DNA of 64,000 nucleotides from Solibacillus silvestris_B (GTDB lineage: Bacteria > Bacillota > Bacilli > Bacillales_A > Planococcaceae), in assembly GCF_051967575.1 (NCBI RefSeq), contig NZ_JBQCJW010000011.1, positions 48,873 through 112,872 on the forward strand, read 5' to 3'. The translations under genes and the position numbers were made by a program. Of the stretch, positions 50,172 through 59,278 are shown in pieces; the first letter of the stretch is position 1, and each line of letters begins with the position of its first letter. A model generated the notes under the pieces. It saw only the letters and a list, made by a program, of their open reading frames with translations. It did not search any database and had not been told where the DNA came from.

Positions 50172-51131
50172 ATGAAGAAAATTGCGGTTTTAACGAGTGG
50201 TGGAGACGCACCAGGAATGAATGCGGCTATTCGTGCAGTCGTTCGTAAAGCACGTTTTCACGGTGTGGATGTTGTCGGGGTTTACCATGGCTATGAAGGT
50301 CTTTATAATGGAAACTTTGAGCTTTTAGATATCGGTTCTGTTGGCGATATTATACAACGAGGCGGCACGAAGCTGTTTTCTGCACGCTTCCCCGAATTTA
50401 AACAAGACGATATCCAACATAAAGCAATTGAACGTATGAAAAAAGAGGGTATAGGAGGGTTAGTGGTCATTGGAGGGGACGGTTCTTATCGTGGAGCGAT
50501 GCAATTAACAGAAAAAGGATTCCCTTGTGTCGGTATACCTGGCACAATCGACAATGATGTGCCTGGCACAGAATATACGATTGGCTTTGATACTGCTCTG
50601 AATACCGTTGTGGAATCGATTGATAAAATCCGCGATACTGCAACGAGCCATGAAAATACGTTCGTCATTGAAGTAATGGGACGCGATGCAGGGGATATTG
50701 CGCTTTGGGCAGGTTTGGCAGCAGGTGCAGAATCGATTTTAATTCCCGAAGAGTCGTTTGAAATAGATGATATTGTAACACGTCTTGAGCGTGGGGCATC
50801 CCGTGGCAAGCGTCATAGTATTATTATCGTTGCCGAAGGTGTTATGAATGGTCATAAGCTCGCAAAGCAATTGGAAGAGCGTACAGGTGTAAAAATACGT
50901 ACCTCTGTCTTAGGCCATATACAACGAGGCGGTTCCCCATCTGCCCGTGACCGCGTATTGGCAGGGAGATTCGGTGCAAGGGCGGTTGAGTTATTGCTGG
51001 AAAATAAAGGCGGTCGAGCAGTTGGCGTAAAAAATCATGACATTATCGATTATTCTTTACAGGAAGCATTTGAAACAAAGCACCAAGCAGATTTAAGTTT
51101 ATATACATTATCAAAAGAACTTTCAATTTAG
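50172..51131 (+). CDS. pfkA: ATP-dependent 6-phosphofructokinase
   Basis: Phosphorylates fructose-6-phosphate, the committed step of glycolysis. It has 319 residues, the same as the B. subtilis enzyme: N-terminal KKIAVLTSGGDAPGMNAAIR, RGGTKLFSARFPEF, the catalytic PGTIDNDVPGTEYTIGFDTA and the RGGSPSARDRVLA effector-site segment. ATG 50172 follows ATAGGAGGAAAAGGTCGT. It is 28 bp from pyk, forming the conserved pfkA-pyk operon. Confidence 0.98.
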   Translation: MKKIAVLTSGGDAPGMNAAIRAVVRKARFHGVDVVGVYHGYEGLYNGNFELLDIGSVGDIIQRGGTKLFSARFPEFKQDDIQHKAIERMKKEGIGGLVVIGGDGSYRGAMQLTEKGFPCVGIPGTIDNDVPGTEYTIGFDTALNTVVESIDKIRDTATSHENTFVIEVMGRDAGDIALWAGLAAGAESILIPEESFEIDDIVTRLERGASRGKRHSIIIVAEGVMNGHKLAKQLEERTGVKIRTSVLGHIQRGGSPSARDRVLAGRFGARAVELLLENKGGRAVGVKNHDIIDYSLQEAFETKHQADLSLYTLSKELSI

Positions 51132-51159
51132 AGTGCATAAAACGGAGATGACAAAAATT

Positions 51160-52920
51160 ATGAGAAAAACAAAAATTGTTTGTACGATTGGACCGGCAAG
51201 TGAATCACCGGAAATGTTGGATAAGTTAATTGAGGCAGGAATGAATGTGGCGCGTTTAAACTTTTCGCACGGGAATCATGAAGAACATGCGATTCGTATC
51301 GCGGCGATTCGAGATGCATCAGAGCGCATGAAAAAACCAGTCGGCATTTTATTGGATACGAAAGGTCCGGAAATCCGCACACATACAATGGAAAATGGTG
51401 AAGTGCATTTAGTGGCAGGACAAGTGATTGATATTTCAATGACGGAAGTGCTCGGGAACGAATCACGCTTTTCTGTGACATATGACCAATTAATCGAAGA
51501 TGTCGATCAAAATGATATGATTTTATTGGATGACGGCTTAATCGAGCTTCGTGTGCTGGCAAAAGATTTGGAGCAAGGTTTAATCCATACAATCGTTGAA
51601 AACGCAGGAATTTTGAAAAATAAAAAAGGTGTCAACGTACCAGGTGTATCTGTAAAATTGCCAGGGATTACCGACAAAGATGCAGCGGACATTTTATTTG
51701 GGATTGACCAGGGCATAGACTTTATCGCCGCTTCTTTCGTGCGTACAGCGAAGGACGTGCTGGAGATTCGCGAACTATTAGAGCAAAATGAGGGAAGCCA
51801 TATTCAAATTATCCCGAAAATCGAAAACCAGGAAGGCGTTGATAACATCGATGAAATTATCGAAGTTTCAGACGGATTAATGGTTGCGCGCGGTGATTTA
51901 GGGGTAGAGATTCCGGCAGAAGAAGTTCCATTAGTACAAAAATCATTAATTCGCAAATGTAATCAAGTAGGCAAGCCGGTTATCACTGCTACGCAAATGT
52001 TGGACTCAATGCAGCGCAATCCGCGTCCTACCCGTGCAGAAGCATCGGATGTCGCAAATGCGATTATGGACGGCACAGATGCGATCATGCTCTCAGGTGA
52101 AACGGCTGCCGGTTTATATCCGGTGGAGTCTGTTGCAACAATGAATAAAATTGCCAACCGTACGGAAAATGCTTTGGACTACCGGGCAATTGTTGCAAAG
52201 CGCAGCCGTGAAAAAGAAGCAAATATGACAGAGGCAATTTCTCAAGCGGTTGCTTATACATCGATTAATCTTGGTGTGAAAGCAGTATTGGCACCTACAG
52301 AGAGCGGAAATACGGCTAGAATGATTGCAAAGTATCGCCCGGGCGTTTCGATTATTGCGGTTACGAGCCAGCCTACCACTGCGCAGAAATTGACGCTAGT
52401 ATGGGGCGTTAAACCGATTTTGACACATCGTGTGACGACGACCGATGAAATTTTGGAGCTTTCAGTGGATGAAGCTTTGAAATATGAATATGTAAGCCAC
52501 GGTGATGTTGTTGTTATTACTGCTGGTGTTCCGGTAGGGGAAGCAGGTACGACAAACTTGATGAAAGTCCATGTAATCGGCGACTTATTGGCGCGTGGGC
52601 AAGGCATTGGCAAATCTTCGGTAGTCGGCAAAGCGATCATCGCAAAAAATGCAGGTGAAGCATTGGCATATGATACAGAAGGGGCAATTATTGTAACGGT
52701 TGGCTCTGATCGCGAAATGATGCCAGCCATCGAAAATTGTGCAGGTATTATTACCGAAGAGGGCGGATTGACATCTCACGCAGCTGTCGTTGGCTTGAGC
52801 TTAGGAATTCCTGTCATTGTCGGTGTGAAAGAAGCGACAACTTTAATTCGCCATGGCCAAGAAATTACAATGGATGCGGAAACAGGGGTTATATACAAAG
52901 GACATGCGAGCGTTCTTTAA
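51160..52920 (+). CDS. pyk: pyruvate kinase with C-terminal PEP-utilising mobile domain
   Basis: Makes pyruvate and ATP from phosphoenolpyruvate. The 586 residues have TKIVCTIGPASE at the start, the MNVARLNFSHG motif, the active-site KIENQEGV and the MVARGDLGVEIP segment. After the usual ~475 residues there is an extra domain (about 505-586) with TEEGGLTSHAAVV, the phospho-histidine mobile domain typical of Bacillus pyruvate kinases. ATG 51160 follows GGAGATGAC. Confidence 0.98.
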   Translation: MRKTKIVCTIGPASESPEMLDKLIEAGMNVARLNFSHGNHEEHAIRIAAIRDASERMKKPVGILLDTKGPEIRTHTMENGEVHLVAGQVIDISMTEVLGNESRFSVTYDQLIEDVDQNDMILLDDGLIELRVLAKDLEQGLIHTIVENAGILKNKKGVNVPGVSVKLPGITDKDAADILFGIDQGIDFIAASFVRTAKDVLEIRELLEQNEGSHIQIIPKIENQEGVDNIDEIIEVSDGLMVARGDLGVEIPAEEVPLVQKSLIRKCNQVGKPVITATQMLDSMQRNPRPTRAEASDVANAIMDGTDAIMLSGETAAGLYPVESVATMNKIANRTENALDYRAIVAKRSREKEANMTEAISQAVAYTSINLGVKAVLAPTESGNTARMIAKYRPGVSIIAVTSQPTTAQKLTLVWGVKPILTHRVTTTDEILELSVDEALKYEYVSHGDVVVITAGVPVGEAGTTNLMKVHVIGDLLARGQGIGKSSVVGKAIIAKNAGEALAYDTEGAIIVTVGSDREMMPAIENCAGIITEEGGLTSHAAVVGLSLGIPVIVGVKEATTLIRHGQEITMDAETGVIYKGHASVL

Positions 52921-52932
52921 TAAAATGAATGG

Positions 52933-52974
52933 AAGCTACTCAAATAAGTGCAAACTTGCGTGAGTAGCTTTTTG
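52933..52974 (+). terminator. terminator of pfkA-pyk
   Basis: AAGCTACTCA and TGAGTAGCTT outer stem, with T residues following. Confidence 0.83.
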
Positions 52975-53114
52975 AATGGATGGGGAAAGTAAAAGTTTTT
53001 CAACGGAATCCACATCAGAAAAGACATCATTTTGCGCTATTTGACGCAAAATGTGTTTTTCTAAAAACCTTTTATCGAATTATTCGTATAAAATAGAAGA
53101 AGAGGGGGCATTTT

Positions 53115-53504
53115 ATGAGAAAGCTTTTAGTTGGATTACTCGCGCTTGTGTTTGCTGAAATCGCATTGTTTATCGTAATCGGCAATGCAATCGGTGTTTT
53201 ATATACATTATTGTTAATTGTCTTTACATCAGTAGCAGGGCTGCTTATCGCAAAACAGCGCGGAACAAAATCATTTCAGGATATTCAAAAAACTATACAG
53301 CAAGGCCACCCCCCTGCTGTAGCGGTGATTGAAACATTTATGATTTTTATTGGCGGTGTATTATTGGCATTGCCGGGCTTTATTACGGATATTATCGGTT
53401 TACTGTTCGTACTGGGAATTACGCGTAATCTATTTAAGCCGATTGTTTTTTATTTTTTACGCAAAAGTATGAAAAAAGGACAAGTTGTCATTTGGCAAAA
53501 ATAG
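53115..53504 (+). CDS. fxsA: FxsA-family membrane protein
   Basis: A 129-residue protein with three or four membrane segments (LLVGLLALVFAEIALFIVIG; about 28-45; about 72-95; about 95-115) and a cytoplasmic loop containing KQRGTKSFQDIQ, typical of FxsA. In E. coli the homologue interferes with phage F exclusion; the role in Bacillus is unknown. Its 3' end overlaps the convergent ytvI by 17 bp. Confidence 0.9.
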   Translation: MRKLLVGLLALVFAEIALFIVIGNAIGVLYTLLLIVFTSVAGLLIAKQRGTKSFQDIQKTIQQGHPPAVAVIETFMIFIGGVLLALPGFITDIIGLLFVLGITRNLFKPIVFYFLRKSMKKGQVVIWQK

Positions 53505-54465
53505 CATGCTGTTTTAATTTAATGGCAATCATAAGCAATATCGGGCTAATGATGATGCCATAAAAACCAAATAATAAAACAGAGGCGGCACTGATTAAAA
53601 ATGTATGGATCATACGGAGATGCAATGTATGTGACCAAAGCATGGATTCAGTTAGCTGCCTTATTGTTTGTACAATAAAATAAATTGCTAAAATGGCGAT
53701 GGCGATGAACGGTTTATTTATAATAAAGTAATAGGCTGCAACAGGGATTAAAAATATGCCAATGCCCAAAAAAGGCAAGCAATCGGCAATAGCTATCAAA
53801 AAAGCTTTGGTGATAAAGGCATCAAATTTCAGAAAGTAAAACCCAATGCTAAGCAAAATAAACGTAAGTGTAAATAACTGTATTTCGACAACGATAAAGC
53901 GGCCGATGAGCTCCATCCCTTTTTGAAAATATCTAGCCCAGGCCATCCGATATGCTTTTGGAATATACGCGAAAAACCAAAGTCGGTTTTTATAGCTTTC
54001 AAATAATGAAAAATAAAAAGTAACAATAAAAATAAAAAACTCGAACAAAGATTGAAAGCTGTTTTTTATGAAATTAATCAATAGAAACAGCAGATCTCTT
54101 AAAAAGGTCTGAAGCTTTTCCACGATAAATGGAAGAAGAGGATGCTTAATGTAAGTGTCTTCCAACGATAAAAGCGTCGACTGCAGTAGAGGCAGCAAAG
54201 TCAAGAAGCTATGAATAAATAATAGGACGACTGATACAATGACAGCAAATAAAAAAACAGATAAAAGAACAACGACAATGAAGAATGGAATTTTAAATTG
54301 CTGCTTAAAAAAAAGGAAAACAGGGAATAATAAATATGCAAAAAATAGTCCGAAAATTATAGGGGGGATGAAATAAAAAAGTATAAAATAAAGTAAGAGA
54401 ATGACGATATTCCTACTTTTTACTAGCAATTGATTCGAGTTACTTGTATAATCCAAATATTCCAC
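53488..54465 (-). CDS. ytvI: AI-2E/PerM-family membrane protein, YtvI-like
   Basis: A 325-residue membrane protein with about seven or eight hydrophobic segments and the family's central helical region and ALIADCLPFLG-like segment (here FLIAIADCLPFLGIGIF). The PerM/AI-2E family comprises small-molecule or ion transporters. It is adjacent to fxsA as in B. subtilis but lies on the opposite strand, meeting fxsA tail to tail with a 17-bp overlap, which suggests a local inversion or mutual antisense reading. Confidence 0.87.
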   Translation of the reverse strand: MEYLDYTSNSNQLLVKSRNIVILLLYFILFYFIPPIIFGLFFAYLLFPVFLFFKQQFKIPFFIVVVLLSVFLFAVIVSVVLLFIHSFLTLLPLLQSTLLSLEDTYIKHPLLPFIVEKLQTFLRDLLFLLINFIKNSFQSLFEFFIFIVTFYFSLFESYKNRLWFFAYIPKAYRMAWARYFQKGMELIGRFIVVEIQLFTLTFILLSIGFYFLKFDAFITKAFLIAIADCLPFLGIGIFLIPVAAYYFIINKPFIAIAILAIYFIVQTIRQLTESMLWSHTLHLRMIHTFLISAASVLLFGFYGIIISPILLMIAIKLKQHAIFAK

Positions 54466-54566
54466 TCCTAATTTATGCTATATATATCTCGTTGTGAACG
54501 GTTAATTCTCTTTAAAACTTAAAATCTATCACCTATGCTTTTTTTTCTTAAAATCCTACTAATTCA

Positions 54567-54617
54567 TTCACAAAGCCGTCAAAATTGATTATAATGATAT
54601 ATGTAAGCGATTTACTT
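54567..54617 (+). promoter_or_regulatory. citZ promoter with cre-like site
   Basis: TTCACA (54567-54572), 17-bp spacer, TATAAT (54590-54595). The expected start of transcription falls at the edge of ATGTAAGCGATTTACTT (54601-54617), which matches the CcpA catabolite-responsive consensus except near its end. CcpA binding there would repress citrate synthase in glucose, as known for B. subtilis citZ. Confidence 0.65.
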
Positions 54618-54718
54618 ATAGGTTCACCTGAGCAGAACGATATGAGTGTGCGTCTTTTTAATAGATTGAAAAGAAAGCACTTACAAAATTAATTTATTAA
54701 GTGAAGGAGCGATTTTTT

Positions 54719-55834
54719 ATGTCAGCAACAAAAGGATTAGAAGGTATCGTAGCAGCAGAATCGAAAATTTCTTCAATTATCGATGATACACTTACATATG
54801 TAGGTTATGGCATCGACGATCTTACTAACAACGCAACTTTTGAAGAAGTAGTATTCTTATTATGGAACACGCGTTTACCGAACGCTGAAGAATTAGCTAA
54901 CTTAAAAGAAGAATTAGCTAAAAACATGGAAATTCCAGCGGCAATTACTGATTTATTCAAATCTATGCCTTTAAACACAGTACACCCAATGGCAGCGCTT
55001 CGTACAGCTGTATCAATGCTTGGCGCATTTGACGAAGAAGCGGACGTTATGGAAACGGAAGCTAACTACCGTAAAGCAATTCGTTTACAAGCGAAAATCG
55101 GTACAGTAGTAACAACATTCGCACGTGTACGTCAAGGTAAAGAGCCAGTTGCTCCAAAACCGGAATTAGGCTATGCTGCAAACTTCCTATATATGTTAAC
55201 TGGTGAAGAACCAGAAGCAATCGCAATCGAAGCATTTGATAAAGCTTTAATTTTACATGCAGACCATGAGTTAAACGCATCTACATTCACAGCGCGTGTA
55301 TGTGTAGCGACATTATCTGATGTATACTCTGGTGTAACTGCAGCAATCGGCGCATTAAAAGGTCCATTACATGGCGGTGCGAACGAGCAAGTTATGAAAA
55401 TGTTAACTGAAATCGGTTCAATCGACAAAGTTGAAGCATGGGTACAAAATAAATTAGACAATAAAGAAAAAATCATGGGCTTCGGTCACCGTGTATACCG
55501 TGGTGGAGACCCACGTGCACCTCACTTACGTGTAATGTCTGAGAAGTTGACTAAATTAACAGGTAAACCAGAATTATACGATATGTCTGTTAAGATTCAC
55601 GATATGATCGTTGAGCAAAAGAAATTACCTGCAAACGTGGACTTCTTCTCAGCATCAGTATATGATTCTTTAGGTATCGAGCATGACTTATTCACACCAA
55701 TCTTCGCAGTATCCCGTACTTCAGGTTGGGTAGCGCACATTTTAGAACAATATGCAAACAACCGCTTAATCCGTCCACGTGCGGAATATGTTGGTCCAGA
55801 TATGCAAAAATACATTCCAATTAACGAGCGCTAA
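54719..55834 (+). CDS. citZ: citrate synthase
   Basis: Condenses oxaloacetate and acetyl-CoA. The 371 residues (short Gram-positive type) show GIDDLTNNATFEEV, PLHGGANEQVMKM (His), the GFGHRVYRGGDPRAP motif (His) and VDFFSASVYDSLGI (Asp). ATG 54719 follows AAGGAGCG; an upstream start in frame lacks a site. First gene of the citZ-icd-mdh block. Confidence 0.98.
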   Translation: MSATKGLEGIVAAESKISSIIDDTLTYVGYGIDDLTNNATFEEVVFLLWNTRLPNAEELANLKEELAKNMEIPAAITDLFKSMPLNTVHPMAALRTAVSMLGAFDEEADVMETEANYRKAIRLQAKIGTVVTTFARVRQGKEPVAPKPELGYAANFLYMLTGEEPEAIAIEAFDKALILHADHELNASTFTARVCVATLSDVYSGVTAAIGALKGPLHGGANEQVMKMLTEIGSIDKVEAWVQNKLDNKEKIMGFGHRVYRGGDPRAPHLRVMSEKLTKLTGKPELYDMSVKIHDMIVEQKKLPANVDFFSASVYDSLGIEHDLFTPIFAVSRTSGWVAHILEQYANNRLIRPRAEYVGPDMQKYIPINER

Positions 55835-55854
55835 TTAAAAAAGTATGTTAAAAT

Positions 55855-55887
55855 ATCTGGGACTGTGAATTGACACAGTCCTAGATT
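55855..55887 (+). other. hairpin in citZ-icd intergenic region
   Basis: CTGGGACTGTG and CACAGTCCTAG pair around AATTGA with no long T-run. It may stabilise or separate the citZ and icd parts of one transcript, or be a weak terminator. Confidence 0.6.
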
Positions 55888-55913
55888 TATGATTATTAGG
55901 AGGCAAATTTCCA

Positions 55914-57176
55914 ATGACTAACAAAATCGTAGTAGAAAACGGTTCTTTAATCGTTCCAAACAATCCAGTAATCCCTTTCATCGAGGGTGACGGTATCGGT
56001 CCAGATATCTGGGCAGCAGCTTCTCGCGTAATCGACGCAGCTGTAGAAAAAGCTTACAATGGCGAAAAGAAAATCGAATGGTTAGAAGTTTTAGCAGGTG
56101 AAAAAGCATTCAACCAAACTGGTGAGTGGTTACCAGCAGAAACATTAGAAAAAATCAATGAGTATTTAATCGCAATCAAAGGTCCTCTAACAACTCCAAT
56201 CGGTGGCGGTATCCGTTCATTAAACGTAGCATTACGTCAAGAGTTAGATTTATATGTTTGCTTACGTCCAGTACGTCACTTTGACGGTGTTCCATCACCA
56301 GTTAAACGCCCTGAAGATGTTGACATGGTAATCTTCCGTGAAAACACTGAAGATATCTACGCTGGTATCGAGTACCAAGCTGGTTCTGACGAGCAAAAGA
56401 AATTATTAAACTTCTTACAAAACGAATTAGGCGTTAACAAAATTCGCTTCCCTGAAACTTCTGGTTTAGGCATTAAACCTGTTTCTAAAGAAGGTACTGA
56501 GCGTTTAGTGCGTTCTGCAATCGAATACGCTATCCAACATAACCGCCCATCTGTAACTTTAGTGCACAAAGGTAACATCATGAAGTTCACTGAAGGCGGA
56601 TTCAAACAATGGGGTTACGATGTAGCTGAAGCTGAATTCGGCGACAAAGTATTCACATGGAACCAATACGATGCAATCAAAGCTGAGCAAGGCGAAGCTG
56701 CTGCTAACGAAGCACAATCGGCTGCATTAGCTGCTGGTAAAATCTTAGTTAAAGATTCTATCGCTGACATTTTCCTACAACAAATCTTAACTCGTCCTAA
56801 CGAGTTTGACGTAGTAGCGACTATGAACTTAAACGGTGACTACATTTCTGATGCATTAGCTGCTCAAGTTGGCGGTATCGGTATCGCTCCAGGTGCTAAC
56901 ATCAACTACTTAACTGGTCACGCTATTTTCGAAGCTACTCACGGTACAGCTCCTAAATATGCAGGTCAAGATAAAGTAAACCCATCTTCTGTATTATTGT
57001 CAGGTGTATTAATGCTTGAGCACTTAGGATGGCAAGAAGCTGCGGACTTAATTACAAACTCTGTAGAGAAAACAATCTCTTCTAAGTATGTAACTTATGA
57101 CTTCGCACGTTTAATGGATGGCGCTACAGAAGTTAAATGTTCTGAGTTTGCTACAAAATTAATCGAAAACTTCTAA
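55914..57176 (+). CDS. icd: isocitrate dehydrogenase (NADP)
   Basis: Oxidatively decarboxylates isocitrate to 2-oxoglutarate. The 420 residues have PFIEGDGIGPDIW, the substrate-loop serine in GGGIRSLNVALRQELDL, the metal ligands around NLNGDYISDALAAQVGG and GTAPKYAGQDKVNP near the end. The start follows AGGAGGCAAATTTCC. Its codon choice is the most biased in the window, as expected for a highly expressed gene. Confidence 0.98.
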   Translation: MTNKIVVENGSLIVPNNPVIPFIEGDGIGPDIWAAASRVIDAAVEKAYNGEKKIEWLEVLAGEKAFNQTGEWLPAETLEKINEYLIAIKGPLTTPIGGGIRSLNVALRQELDLYVCLRPVRHFDGVPSPVKRPEDVDMVIFRENTEDIYAGIEYQAGSDEQKKLLNFLQNELGVNKIRFPETSGLGIKPVSKEGTERLVRSAIEYAIQHNRPSVTLVHKGNIMKFTEGGFKQWGYDVAEAEFGDKVFTWNQYDAIKAEQGEAAANEAQSAALAAGKILVKDSIADIFLQQILTRPNEFDVVATMNLNGDYISDALAAQVGGIGIAPGANINYLTGHAIFEATHGTAPKYAGQDKVNPSSVLLSGVLMLEHLGWQEAADLITNSVEKTISSKYVTYDFARLMDGATEVKCSEFATKLIENF

Positions 57177-57315
57177 TACAAGCTTAATTTTGCCTTTTTA
57201 TGTGAAATTGTGAACAAATTATTTAGCGATGAATAATATTGTTGGCATAATTTCAAAATAATAACGGTAATTATTGACATTGTTAGTTATTCGTTTCAAA
57301 ATAAATAGTAGTTGC

Positions 57316-57351
57316 AAAAAGGGAGAGAGCATTATGTTTTCTCCCTTTTTT
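57316..57351 (+). terminator. terminator between icd and mdh
   Basis: AAAGGGAGA and TCTCCCTTT stem followed by a T-run; mdh lies 52 bp beyond, so it is probably partly separate. Confidence 0.75.
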
Positions 57352-57403
57352 GTACATATTTTTATTATGCGGATTTATTAATAATTGTAAGGAGCGATTC
57401 ATT

Positions 57404-58345
57404 ATGACATTAAAACGTAAAAAAATCTCAGTAATAGGGAGTGGGTATACAGGTGCAACAGCGGCATTTCTAGTTGCCCAAAAAGAATTGGGGGACGTTG
57501 TGATTGTAGACCTTCCAGCAGCTGAAAATCCGACAAAAGGAAAGGCTTTGGATATGTGGGAAGCGGCGCCTGTACAAGGCTTTGATTCTTATGTAAAAGG
57601 AACTTCCAACTATGATGATACAGCTAACTCGGACATCGTACTAATTACTGCAGGTGTCGCACGCAAACCAGGTATGAGTCGCGATGATTTAGTTCAAATT
57701 AATCAAAGTGTCATGAAGACAGTAGCAAAGGAAATTGCACGTACTTCTCCAAATGCGATCATTATTGTGTTAACAAATCCTGTAGATGCAATGACATATA
57801 CAATATTCAAAGAATCAGGATTCCCGAAAAACCGTGTAATCGGCCAGTCAGGCGTATTGGATACTGCTCGTTTCCGCGCATTTGTTGCAGAAGAATTAAA
57901 TGTATCTGTTAAAGATATTGCCGCTTTAGTATTAGGGGGGCATGGTGATACAATGGTGCCTTTAACTCGTTATGCATCTGTCGGGGGAGTTCCTTTGCAA
58001 AGCCTAATCAATGCAGATCGTCTAGAGGAAATCGTGCAGCGTACTCGCGTTGGCGGCGGTGAAATTGTCAACCTTTTAGGAAATGGTTCTGCATATTATG
58101 CACCGGCAGCGGCAATGGTTGAAATGACAGAAGCAATTTTAAAAGACCAAAAACGGATTTTGCCTGCAATCGCCTATTTGGAGGGGGAATATGGATATGA
58201 CGGCATATACTTAGGTGTACCGACATTATTAGGTGCTGGCGGCATTGAAAAAGTGTATGAGCTGGAGCTGACTGCCGATGAAAAGGCGGCACTCGACCAT
58301 TCAGCAGAAGCAGTAAAAGATGTTATGGGCGCTTTAAAGGAATAG
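57404..58345 (+). CDS. mdh: malate dehydrogenase (LDH-like type)
   Basis: NAD-dependent oxidation of malate to oxaloacetate. The 313 residues show the Rossmann IGSGYTGATAAFLVAQ, a GVARKPGMSRDDL loop with the substrate Arg, GQSGVLDTARFR and the catalytic His in VLGGHGDTMVPL. ATG 57404 follows AAGGAGCG; earlier in-frame starts lack a site. Same order as in B. subtilis, directly before phoPR. Confidence 0.97.
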   Translation: MTLKRKKISVIGSGYTGATAAFLVAQKELGDVVIVDLPAAENPTKGKALDMWEAAPVQGFDSYVKGTSNYDDTANSDIVLITAGVARKPGMSRDDLVQINQSVMKTVAKEIARTSPNAIIIVLTNPVDAMTYTIFKESGFPKNRVIGQSGVLDTARFRAFVAEELNVSVKDIAALVLGGHGDTMVPLTRYASVGGVPLQSLINADRLEEIVQRTRVGGGEIVNLLGNGSAYYAPAAAMVEMTEAILKDQKRILPAIAYLEGEYGYDGIYLGVPTLLGAGGIEKVYELELTADEKAALDHSAEAVKDVMGALKE

Positions 58346-58350
58346 TAGTC

Positions 58351-58388
58351 AAAAACCTAAGCACTGAAAATATGCTTAGGTTTTTTCT
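58351..58388 (+). terminator. terminator of mdh
   Basis: AAAAACCTAAGCA and TGCTTAGGTTTTT stem, T-rich tail. Confidence 0.88.
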
Positions 58389-58567
58389 TTTTTAAAAATT
58401 TTGATGCAAGCAGGAACAAACTACATGAATAATTGTACTTTTCAAAAAAAGTTGTTACTATGAAGGTAGTGCTTTGAACATTACATATTCAAAGAAAGTT
58501 TTACAGCCATACACATGGAAGATTGATTTGAGATGGGGGTTTCAAATCGATTGTGGAGGAACTTAAA

Positions 58568-59278
58568 ATGGTTAAAACGGTTTTAGTGGTAGAAGATGAA
58601 ATGCCAATTGCAACATTATTAAAATATAATTTGGAACAAGCCGGCTTTCATGTTCTTTTAGCACATGATGGTCAAGCGGGCCTTGATACAGCAGTAGAGC
58701 AGGCACCAGATTTAATTTTACTGGATTTGATGCTGCCGAAGCTTGATGGGGTAGAAGTATGCAAAGAATTGCGACGCTTACGCATTAATGTGCCGATTAT
58801 TATGTTGACGGCCAGAGATGATGAATTTGACAAAGTGCTGGGTTTGGAGTTAGGTGCGGATGACTATATGACAAAGCCATTTAGCCCGCGGGAAGTAATT
58901 GCCCGAGTAAAAGCAGTTTTACGACGTTTTTCCAGCCCAATTGTGGAAGAAACGGTTGAATCGAATGAAGTCGTTTATTCATTTGGCAATTTAAAAGTGT
59001 TCCCGGAACGGTTTGAAGCATTTATTGATGAACAGTCTTTGGAGTTCACACCTAAGGAATTCGAATTATTAGTATACTTACTAGAAAATAAAAATCGTGT
59101 ATTGACGCGCGATCAGCTATTAAGTGCTGTCTGGAACTATGATTTCGCAGGAGATACGCGAATTGTAGATGTCCACATTAGTCATTTACGCGATAAAATA
59201 GAAGAAAATAGCCGAAAACCAATATACATTAAAACAATTCGCGGTTTAGGGTATAAATTCGAGGAGCCAAAAAAATAA
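58568..59278 (+). CDS. phoP: phosphate response regulator PhoP
   Basis: OmpR-family response regulator controlling the phosphate-starvation regulon. The 236 residues consist of a receiver domain (about 3-118) with phospho-acceptor Asp in LILLDLMLPKLDG and Lys in DDYMTKPFS, and a winged-helix DNA-binding domain (about 138-234) ending DTRIVDVHISHLRDKIE. ATG 58568 follows GTGGAGGAACTTAAA. The stop overlaps the phoR start by one base. Confidence 0.93.
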   Translation: MVKTVLVVEDEMPIATLLKYNLEQAGFHVLLAHDGQAGLDTAVEQAPDLILLDLMLPKLDGVEVCKELRRLRINVPIIMLTARDDEFDKVLGLELGADDYMTKPFSPREVIARVKAVLRRFSSPIVEETVESNEVVYSFGNLKVFPERFEAFIDEQSLEFTPKEFELLVYLLENKNRVLTRDQLLSAVWNYDFAGDTRIVDVHISHLRDKIEENSRKPIYIKTIRGLGYKFEEPKK

